The position numbers and the translations under genes are program-made. From Lysobacterales bacterium (lineage in GTDB: Bacteria > Pseudomonadota > Gammaproteobacteria > Xanthomonadales > SZUA-36), in NCBI GenBank assembly GCA_026193295.1, contig JAPHSB010000462.1:1-5611 (forward strand): a DNA stretch of 5,611 nt. Direction: 5' to 3'. The notes under the pieces were generated by a model. That model ran no database searches. It saw only the letters and a list, made by a program, of their open reading frames with translations, and had not been told where the DNA came from. Positions within the stretch are counted from its first letter, which is position 1. The number at the start of each line of letters is the position of its first letter. Of this stretch, positions 1 to 5,611 are shown piece by piece.

Positions 1-1
1 C

Positions 2-163
2 CGGGTTGCCGGCGTCGAGCGCAAGCCGACGAAAGTCGCTACCGAGCTGGCCACGCTGGCGCGCAATGAAGGCGCTCAGTTGGGCGGTGACACGGTGGTA
101 GCCGAGACACCTGTCAGTGACGGCAGCCAGGTATTCGGCGTTTACCAGTGCAAAGGCGGGTGA
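2..163 (+). CDS. C-terminal fragment of a DUF4156/RcsF-like small (lipo)protein
   Basis: This reading frame is open from the left edge (first full codon at base 2) to a TGA at 161-163 and gives 53 residues. The visible part has a helix-like stretch (ATELATLARNEGAQLGG), then DTVV, a PVSDG turn, and it ends FGVYQCKGG. From memory, the pattern RNExAxLGGDTVV followed by PVSDG and a late YxC cysteine is typical of DUF4156 proteins, short secreted lipoproteins distantly similar to RcsF. The signal peptide and lipobox that would confirm this lie outside the window. The function of the family is unknown to me. The gene converges on the hydrolase gene, with 35 bp between the two stop codons. The reading frame is secure; the family assignment is moderate. 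Confidence 0.6.
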   Translation, partial: RVAGVERKPTKVATELATLARNEGAQLGGDTVVAETPVSDGSQVFGVYQCKGG

Positions 164-171
164 ATTGGCTC

Positions 172-187
172 ACGGCTCTGGCCGTTT
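172..187 (+). terminator. Weak candidate terminator hairpin between convergent genes
   Basis: ACGGC (172-176), loop TCTG and GCCGT (181-185) form a 5-bp GC-rich stem running into a short TTT. It lies 9 bp after the stop of the plus-strand gene and 12 bp beyond the stop of the convergent minus-strand hydrolase gene. The position is right for a terminator, but the stem and T-run are short, so this is only a candidate. On the minus strand there is no T-run. Confidence 0.3.
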
Positions 188-198
188 GATCACTCCTC

Positions 199-1407
199 TC
201 ATCCTCCAAACCATTCGATGATTTGCGCGTGGACTTCCGCATCACTCAACAGGTGAAGGTGACCTTTTTCGTGAAAGATCCTGCAGTTTTCAGGCCTGAT
301 GGTCAGCCGCCGGGCGGCGTCGGCGTGCGCGCCCACTGCGCTGCCTGACCGCACCAGCCAGTCACCGAGCAGGTGACCGACCGGGTCACGCTCATGCCGT
401 CCCACGCTGGCGGCGGCGAAGTAGTGATCCACGCCGCTCAGCAGGGGGACCGCCAGGCGCCGGTCCACCAGTCCGAGCCCGGAGTCCTGTTGCTGCCAAT
501 CCTCGTCCAGCAGGTTGCCGTACCTGAGGTCCTTGATTCCCGCGCTGCGCCGGCTGCCGAACATCAGCGGTTCGACGTACTGGATGCTCCGCATGGCGAG
601 ATCGAAGAGGTGGCCGGCCCGCTCGACCGGTGAGCCGTGATGCGGTGTGCCCAGGTAAACGGCCCGGCGCATTTTGTGGAGCCACGCGCGGCCAGCCTGG
701 TTTCCGTACCAGCAGGCGCTGCGGATGACCAGGCCACCCATGCTGTGGCCGATCAGGGACAAGGACTCGACCGGCACCGGCCAGGCGGAGCAGAGTTCCT
801 CCAGCAAGCCTGCCAGCTGCTGTCCATTGCTAGAGATGTGCCTTCCCGAGTTGTAGCGCAGGTAAACCGGTGTAAGCCCGTGCGAGTCCTGCAGGCGACT
901 GCCGATGTCGGGTTGTTCATCGCGGCACCAGCCCAATTCTGACAGGCACAGACCATGAACCAGCACTGCGATGTGCGGGCTCGCATCCGGATACGCAGCC
1001 GCCAGGCCCTGGGGTGTGGCGGCCACGGGCAGCCCGCACTGCACCGGCTCCATGCCGATCGCCAGTGGATTGCCGGTCGCTTCGAGGTGATCGCCACAGA
1101 CGCCGTTCAGCGCCGCCAGGTAACGGATCGCCCGCGGTGTATCAGGTTCTGCCGCGGTCGCCCCGGGCAATGTGCGCAAGGAGAGGTCGACGCCCTTGGC
1201 GGTGGCGCCGAGTACGCCCTGGATCACAGCGTATACACCAGACGCCACGATGCCGTGAGCCCGGGATAGGTGGTCAGGCCGGGAATTCCAGGGCAGTGGA
1301 CGGCGGGCGATGGTTTCGTGCATCTGTTCCACCGCGGTGGTCAGGCCGGCTGCCGCGCTGAACGCGAGTTGGGCGCCGCCGCGCAGGTTACGCAGGGCTG
1401 CGGGCAT
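199..1407 (-). CDS. Alpha/beta-hydrolase (lipase/esterase-type serine hydrolase)
   Basis: A 402-residue serine hydrolase of the lipase/PGAP1-like alpha/beta-hydrolase fold. The sequence shows LVHGLCLSELGW (oxyanion-hole HG near residues 151-152), the nucleophile elbow GHSMGG with Ser222, and LGTPHHGSP near 252-260, a motif common in triacylglycerol-lipase-like enzymes. The GDWLV segment offers Asp349 as the likely acid, and GHLHLLSDAEVHAQI offers His383 as the catalytic histidine. The first 145 or so residues lack hydrolase motifs and contain an Ala/Gly-rich helical segment with VEQMHETIARRP. No clear signal peptide is seen, so it is probably cytoplasmic. I chose the ATG at 1407 because GAGGAA lies 7 nt upstream; a TTG at 1422 in the same frame sits in front of that Shine-Dalgarno and is unlikely. 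The substrate cannot be read from sequence; a lipid or polyester ester is plausible. The start lies 4 nt after the stop of the RHH-zinc-ribbon gene, so the two are probably co-transcribed. Confidence 0.85.
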   Translation of the reverse strand: MPAALRNLRGGAQLAFSAAAGLTTAVEQMHETIARRPLPWNSRPDHLSRAHGIVASGVYAVIQGVLGATAKGVDLSLRTLPGATAAEPDTPRAIRYLAALNGVCGDHLEATGNPLAIGMEPVQCGLPVAATPQGLAAAYPDASPHIAVLVHGLCLSELGWCRDEQPDIGSRLQDSHGLTPVYLRYNSGRHISSNGQQLAGLLEELCSAWPVPVESLSLIGHSMGGLVIRSACWYGNQAGRAWLHKMRRAVYLGTPHHGSPVERAGHLFDLAMRSIQYVEPLMFGSRRSAGIKDLRYGNLLDEDWQQQDSGLGLVDRRLAVPLLSGVDHYFAAASVGRHERDPVGHLLGDWLVRSGSAVGAHADAARRLTIRPENCRIFHEKGHLHLLSDAEVHAQIIEWFGG

Positions 1408-1411
1408 CGAC

Positions 1412-1882
1412 TTATTCCTCAACTGAATCGTCGCCGCCGGGCGTCAGGCTGGCCAGGCACTCGAGGCACAGAAACGCCGGCCGCGTCGTGATCGGGACGC
1501 CGATGGCGGCCCGCTGGCCCTTGCGCAGTAACGTATTGCATTGATCGCAGACCGCATTCAGGTTCAGCGCGGCCTGCTGCCAGGCGATCACGGCTTGCGG
1601 TTGCGCGGGATCGGCCGGATCCGTTGCCAGCCGCTCCCTGGGCGAGAGCGACTGGCCTCGGGGGGGCGAAAGGCCGACCAGTTGAGCGCTGTCCGTGACG
1701 ACGCCCTCGACCAGGTTGAACGTATGCATCAGGACATTGCGTACGATGGTCGAGACCGACAGGCCCAGTGTGGCCGCGCGGTCTCGGAGTTCCTCGTCCA
1801 GATCATCCGGAATGCGCGCCTGCAGCACTTTGTCCTTGGTCTTGCGTTGCTTCTTGCTGCTGCCTTTGCGCTGCTCACTCAT
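1412..1882 (-). CDS. Ribbon-helix-helix DNA-binding protein with C-terminal CxxC/CxxC zinc-ribbon-like tail
   Basis: A 156-residue protein. After a very basic N-terminus (KGSSKKQRKTKDK), residues 18-55 read as a ribbon-helix-helix domain: strand KVLQARIPDDL, helix DEELRDRAATLG, then SVSTIVRNVLMHTF. A proline- and Asp-rich linker (about 70-100) follows. The C-terminus carries CDQC (Cys112, Cys115) and CLEC (Cys139, Cys142), a spacing consistent with one bound zinc ion. I infer a dimeric transcriptional regulator, most likely acting on its own promoter, where repeated TGTAGTA arms lie. The metal site could be structural, a sensor or a protein-binding knuckle. I do not recognise a named family for this combination. 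The ATG at 1882 has AGGA 5 nt upstream; an in-frame TTG at 1927 adds 15 residues with no visible domain and is less likely. The hydrolase follows after 4 nt, so it is the obvious partner gene. Confidence 0.75.
   Translation of the reverse strand: MSEQRKGSSKKQRKTKDKVLQARIPDDLDEELRDRAATLGLSVSTIVRNVLMHTFNLVEGVVTDSAQLVGLSPPRGQSLSPRERLATDPADPAQPQAVIAWQQAALNLNAVCDQCNTLLRKGQRAAIGVPITTRPAFLCLECLASLTPGGDDSVEE
1415..1420 (-). promoter_or_regulatory. Ribosome binding site of the hydrolase gene (decides its start)
   Basis: On the minus strand GAGGAA lies immediately before the TAA stop of the upstream gene (1414-1412) and 7 nt before the ATG at 1407. It encodes the two last glutamates of the RHH protein, so translation termination and re-initiation are tightly linked. 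This supports the ATG at 1407 over the in-frame TTG at 1422. Confidence 0.75.
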
Positions 1883-1941
1883 GGTTGTCCTGGCCCCGAG
1901 ATGCGGGCAGCTCCGGCTGCCCTGCAATTTGCTTCGGCCAG

Positions 1942-1970
1942 AGTGTAGTAATATGTACTACAAATGTAAA
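1942..1970 (-). promoter_or_regulatory. Candidate sigma-70 promoter of the RHH-zinc-ribbon/hydrolase unit
   Basis: On the minus strand TTTACA (1970-1965, 5 of 6 to TTGACA) is separated by exactly 17 bp from TACACT (1947-1942, 4 of 6 to TATAAT). Transcription would start near 1935, giving a leader of about 53 nt to the ATG at 1882. The repeat cluster at 1944-1986 covers both elements, as expected for a repressor-controlled promoter. The promoter is inferred from motif and spacing only. Confidence 0.5.
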
Positions 1971-1984
1971 TAGATGTACTACAT

Positions 1985-1986
<2 letters not shown>
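1944..1986. promoter_or_regulatory. Repeat cluster, probable operator of the RHH-zinc-ribbon protein
   Basis: An AT-rich patch in GC-rich surroundings holds three copies of one 7-bp arm: TGTAGTA at 1944-1950, and its complement TACTACA at 1956-1962 and 1977-1983. The first two make an inverted repeat with a 5-bp centre. The last two lie within a direct repeat ATGTACTACA (1953-1962 and 1974-1983) with a 21-bp period, two turns of B-DNA. A further inverted pair AAATGTA/TACATTT spans 1962-1986. RHH repressors typically bind several short sites cooperatively on one DNA face, and the adjacent gene encodes one. The cluster runs into the ggt stop codon (1985-1987). Confidence 0.6.
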
Positions 1987-3723
<1,737 letters not shown>

Positions 3724-3727
<4 letters not shown>

Positions 3728-3984
3728 GGCAAATTCCTATGAGCGAGCAACCAGTCTTTCATCAAGGTCTTGATCTGGGTCTGGTAGGGCATGCCGGCCA
3801 TTCTGGCCCTGGCCTTGAACGCCTCCAGCAGGTCTTCCGGTACCTTGATGCTGATGAGCTTGCTGGGAGCGGGTTTCGTTCCATGCAGGCGACGGAAATC
3901 ATCCAGGAAACGCAGAACCTGATCCGCGCTCATGTCCCGGCACCGTGCCAGGTAGTCATCGCTGAAATATTGGACGGTTTTCAT
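3724..3984 (-). CDS. Small ribbon-helix-helix protein, putative antitoxin of the upstream nucleotidyltransferase
   Basis: An 86-residue protein with a C-terminal RHH fold: strand KLISIKVPEDL (42-52), helix LEAFKARARMAG, then PYQTQIKTLMKDWLL (66-80), as in CopG/BrnA-type antitoxins. The first 40 residues (SDDYLARCRDMSADQVLRFL and on to RRLHG) look helical and acidic/basic mixed; in RHH antitoxins the non-DNA-binding part usually wraps the partner toxin. The start ATG overlaps the stop of the nucleotidyltransferase gene (ATGA, 3984-3981), and its own TGA overlaps the ATG of ggt (ATGA, 3727-3724). It is therefore the middle gene of a coupled trio. The probable operator is the GTATATAC tandem ahead of the nucleotidyltransferase. 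Gene order is toxin first, unlike the classical antitoxin-first order. The antitoxin role is inferred from fold and pairing; it could instead be a plain local regulator. Confidence 0.75.
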
Positions 3985-4445
3985 TTCAGGCGCTCCAGTG
4001 CATCCACGTCCGCCAGGTCCTGGGGCCTGGCGCTGGCTTTTTTCATATCGACCAAATCTCTCAGGGACAGCAGGTAGAGCTGTCCGGACGCGGTGCGGAT
4101 TTTCGACCGCCGCTTGCCCTTCAGGTCATAGACGATGATGATATCCACCTGCTGCGAGACGTCTTCCGGGTGATGGAAATTCCAGGCCGCAAGGTTGCGA
4201 TTATCCACGTATTCGTCCCTGTAGTTGAAGACATCCTCCGCGCTGATCGGCAGATGGGAAACCAAACCCAGGCCGTGCAGGGCAGCTTCAGCTCTCTGCA
4301 GGGACTTCAGGCTCCAGTCGACGACAATGTCGACGTCCACCGTTCCCCGCACCGCTCCATGCAGGGCAACAGCGTGGCCACCGACGAGCGCATAGCGAAC
4401 ATCATGGTCAGCCAGCGCCTGACAGACTTTTTCAATGAAAAGCAT
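3981..4445 (-). CDS. AbiEii/MNT-like nucleotidyltransferase, putative toxin component
   Basis: A 154-residue protein of the DNA-polymerase-beta-type nucleotidyltransferase superfamily. It shows the signature YALVGGHAVALHG (Gly22-Gly23), then RGTVDVDIVV with the first two metal-binding acids Asp37 and Asp39, and a third acid Asp101 in QQVDIIIVYD. The catalytic set looks complete. The C-terminus has KKASARPQDLADVDALERL, the Lys/Arg-rich helix seen in AbiEii-like and related transferases. Such enzymes transfer a nucleotide to an RNA or protein; several are toxins in toxin-antitoxin or abortive-infection systems, and minimal ones (MNT) work with HEPN partners. Here the partner is an RHH protein overlapping by ATGA. 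I chose the ATG at 4445 because the conserved domain begins there. The frame stays open to an ATG at 4544, but that extension would run through the palindromic operator. No Shine-Dalgarno precedes 4445, which fits leaderless translation. The substrate is not predictable. Confidence 0.75.
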   Translation of the reverse strand: MLFIEKVCQALADHDVRYALVGGHAVALHGAVRGTVDVDIVVDWSLKSLQRAEAALHGLGLVSHLPISAEDVFNYRDEYVDNRNLAAWNFHHPEDVSQQVDIIIVYDLKGKRRSKIRTASGQLYLLSLRDLVDMKKASARPQDLADVDALERLK

Positions 4446-4451
4446 GCAATC

Positions 4452-4457
4452 AGTATA
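4452..4457 (-). promoter_or_regulatory. Candidate -10 box giving a leaderless nucleotidyltransferase transcript
   Basis: On the minus strand TATACT (5 of 6 to TATAAT) is followed by GATTGC and then ATG. With standard spacing, +1 falls on the A of the ATG at 4445, so the mRNA would be leaderless; consistently, no Shine-Dalgarno is present. The -35 region is poor: no TTGACA-like hexamer sits 16-18 bp upstream, only a T-run. The weak -35 lowers confidence. Confidence 0.4.
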
Positions 4458-4471
4458 TACCGGTATATACC
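4452..4471. promoter_or_regulatory. Tandem 10-bp palindromic repeat, probable RHH operator
   Basis: AGTATATACC (4452-4461) is followed directly by GGTATATACC (4462-4471). Each contains the self-complementary octamer GTATATAC (4453-4460, 4463-4470), and together 4453-4470 form a perfect 18-bp palindrome. The 10-bp period places the two sites on the same DNA face, the usual geometry for two cooperative RHH dimers. It lies 7 bp upstream of the nucleotidyltransferase ATG and overlaps the candidate -10 box, so binding would block initiation. The likely binder is the RHH protein encoded second in the same unit. Confidence 0.65.
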
Positions 4472-4553
4472 AAAAACGACAGCGGATCCCCGCCACGATT
4501 CCGGCAGGAAAGGCGCCCCGGCGGCCGATCATTTGCGCGATCATCCTGGTCGT

Positions 4554-4564
4554 TGGTTCGACCT
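4554..4564. promoter_or_regulatory. Possible FadR/GntR-type operator before the acyl-CoA dehydrogenase
   Basis: TGGTTCGACCT contains the partial dyad GGT-TCG-ACC and resembles the E. coli FadR core TGGTCCGACC, differing at one position within that core. It lies 94 bp upstream of the acyl-CoA dehydrogenase start and just upstream of its candidate promoter. Short GC-rich dyads arise by chance, and nothing in the window shows that the host has FadR. Confidence 0.2.
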
Positions 4565-4566
4565 GC

Positions 4567-4597
4567 CTGACGCTTTGGGAACCCAGTGGTTTATACT
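4567..4597 (+). promoter_or_regulatory. Candidate promoter of the acyl-CoA dehydrogenase gene
   Basis: TATACT (4592-4597, 5 of 6 to consensus) lies in an AT-richer stretch, with CTGACG (4567-4572, 4 of 6) as a possible -35 at a 19-bp spacing, longer than usual. The start would be near 4604, leaving a leader of about 54 nt. The remainder of the divergent intergenic region (4472-4566) shows no other clear element apart from the possible FadR-type site. Confidence 0.35.
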
Positions 4598-4657
4598 TCT
4601 CTTTTGCCGTATTCAGCTAACCTGGCAAAGGGCAAACCGGCTTTCGAGGCGATCGTC

Positions 4658-5611
4658 ATGAACCTTCTCAACCCCCAGTCTTATTGCGGCCAGCACCCGG
4701 ACGCGCACACCACCGAAATGATGACTGCTGTCATCGCCTGGTTCGAGAAAAAGGGTCTGAAGAGCATCAAGGAGGATTGGCACAACAAGACCTGGAATCA
4801 CGACTTCGTTGATTTCATGCGCTCCGAGCAGGTGCTGGCCACGCTGATGACGCCCGAGGGTTACGGCGAAAATTCGCACTGGAACACCTTTCGCAACGTG
4901 GAATTTGCCGAAATTGTGGCGTTTTACGGCATCACCTACTGGTATACCTTCCAGGTTTCAATGCTCGGCCTTGGGCCGGTATTCAACGGTGACAACGAGG
5001 CGGTCAAACACAAGGCCGCGGCGCTGTTGAAGGAGGGCAAGGTCTTCGCCTTCGGCCTGTCTGAAAAAGAACATGGGGCAGACATCTACTCGTCTGAGAT
5101 GTGCCTGGCGCCGCAAGCCGATGGCAGCTACCTGGCACGCGGCAGCAAGTACTACATCGGCAACGGCAACGAGGCAGCCCTGGTTTCGGTTTTCGGCAAA
5201 AACTCCGCAACCGGCGAGTACGTGTTCTTCGTGGTCGACTCGCAGCATGAAAAATACGAGTGCGTGAAAAATACGGTCGATGCGCAGAACTACGTCGCCG
5301 AGTTCCGCCTTCACGACTACCCCGTCACCGAGCAGGACATCCTGAGCGTCGGCCAGAAAGCCTGGGACGACATGCTCAATACGATCAACTACTGCAAGTT
5401 CAACCTGGGTTTCGGCTCCATCGGGCTGGCGACACATGCTTTCTACGAAGCCATCAACCACGCCGCCAGCCGCAAGCTGTACGGCAAACAGGTCACCGAT
5501 TTTCCACAGGTCAAGCGGCTGTTCACCGATGCGTACTGCAGGCTGGTGGCCATGCGGATGTTCAGCTACCGCGCCGCCGACTACCTGCGCTGCGCGTCCC
5601 GGCAAGACCGC
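4658..5611 (+). CDS. Acyl-CoA dehydrogenase, N-terminal 318 residues (runs off the window)
   Basis: The frame is open from ATG 4658 to the window end without a stop (318 codons). GAGG lies 8 nt upstream of the start. The protein is a FadE-like acyl-CoA dehydrogenase, which oxidises acyl-CoA to trans-2-enoyl-CoA with FAD as the first step of beta-oxidation. Visible landmarks are an all-helical N-terminal domain (1-125), the flavin/substrate segment FAFGLSEKEHGADIYSS near 130-146, and the beta-domain with GSKYYIGNGNEA near 162-172 and GEYVFFVVDSQH. The second helical domain begins around 240 (NTINYCKFNLGFGSIG, RKLYGKQVTDFPQVKRLFTDA). LYGKQVTDFPQVK corresponds to the R-x-x-F/Y-G-x-x-L-x-x-F-Q-x-V region of the family. 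The catalytic glutamate, expected near the C-terminus, is outside the window. The opening MNLLNPQSY and SEKEHGADIYSS are typical of a long FadE-like subgroup in my memory. It is transcribed divergently from the nucleotidyltransferase unit and has no visible functional link to it. Confidence 0.93.
   Translation, partial: MNLLNPQSYCGQHPDAHTTEMMTAVIAWFEKKGLKSIKEDWHNKTWNHDFVDFMRSEQVLATLMTPEGYGENSHWNTFRNVEFAEIVAFYGITYWYTFQVSMLGLGPVFNGDNEAVKHKAAALLKEGKVFAFGLSEKEHGADIYSSEMCLAPQADGSYLARGSKYYIGNGNEAALVSVFGKNSATGEYVFFVVDSQHEKYECVKNTVDAQNYVAEFRLHDYPVTEQDILSVGQKAWDDMLNTINYCKFNLGFGSIGLATHAFYEAINHAASRKLYGKQVTDFPQVKRLFTDAYCRLVAMRMFSYRAADYLRCASRQDR

Noticed and set aside
1408..1422. TTG start at 1422 for the hydrolase
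   Set aside because: It sits directly at the GAGGAA ribosome binding site that serves the ATG at 1407 and has no site of its own at proper spacing.
1883..1927. TTG start at 1927 for the RHH-zinc-ribbon protein
   Set aside because: The ATG at 1882 has AGGA at good spacing and opens directly into the basic region before the RHH domain; the added 15 residues look like leader sequence.
4446..4544. 33-residue N-terminal extension of the NTase from the ATG at 4544
   Set aside because: The extension encodes no conserved sequence and would include the perfect palindrome and candidate -10 box; the conserved domain begins at the ATG at 4445.
4170..4661. 163-codon plus-strand frame across the NTase gene and the divergent intergenic region
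   Set aside because: It is antisense to the NTase catalytic motifs, crosses the operator and ends just at the acyl-CoA dehydrogenase start; the translation has no recognisable domain.
4958..5605. 215-codon open frame on the minus strand
   Set aside because: It is antisense to the acyl-CoA dehydrogenase, whose protein matches the family along its whole visible length; GC-rich codon use leaves the opposite strand open. It has no ribosome binding site and no recognisable domain.

Overview
The window is GC-rich bacterial DNA, densely packed with genes. It most resembles a proteobacterium, probably a free-living gammaproteobacterium. The grounds are the DUF4156/RcsF-like lipoprotein tail at the left edge, the lipobox-bearing gamma-glutamyltransferase, the FadE-like acyl-CoA dehydrogenase and the promoter style. 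No rRNA or other marker gene is present, so this placement is inference.

Layout: a plus-strand gene enters from the left and ends at 163 (C-terminal piece of a small DUF4156-like protein). It converges on a minus-strand block covering 199-4445. Read in its direction of transcription, right to left, that block is: an AbiEii/MNT-like nucleotidyltransferase (4445-3981); a ribbon-helix-helix (RHH) protein of antitoxin type (3984-3724); a lipoprotein gamma-glutamyltransferase, ggt (3727-1985); a second, unrelated RHH protein with a C-terminal CxxC/CxxC zinc-ribbon-like tail (1882-1412); and an alpha/beta-hydrolase (1407-199). A 212-bp divergent intergenic region (4446-4657) separates this block from a plus-strand acyl-CoA dehydrogenase (4658 onward, cut by the window end).

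The first three minus-strand genes are joined by two successive ATGA stop/start overlaps, so the putative nucleotidyltransferase-RHH toxin-antitoxin pair appears translationally coupled to ggt. The last two are a tight pair, with a 4-nt gap and the hydrolase Shine-Dalgarno lying inside the last codons of the RHH gene. Each RHH gene has a conspicuous AT-rich repeat cluster at the promoter of its unit: tandem GTATATAC octamers forming an 18-bp perfect palindrome before the nucleotidyltransferase, and three TGTAGTA/TACTACA arms before the RHH-zinc-ribbon gene. These are the natural candidates for autoregulatory operators. The most interesting points are the NTase-RHH pair with its possibly leaderless, operator-covered promoter, and the RHH-zinc-ribbon regulator paired with a hydrolase under its own operator. 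No mobile element, CRISPR array, tRNA or rRNA was seen.
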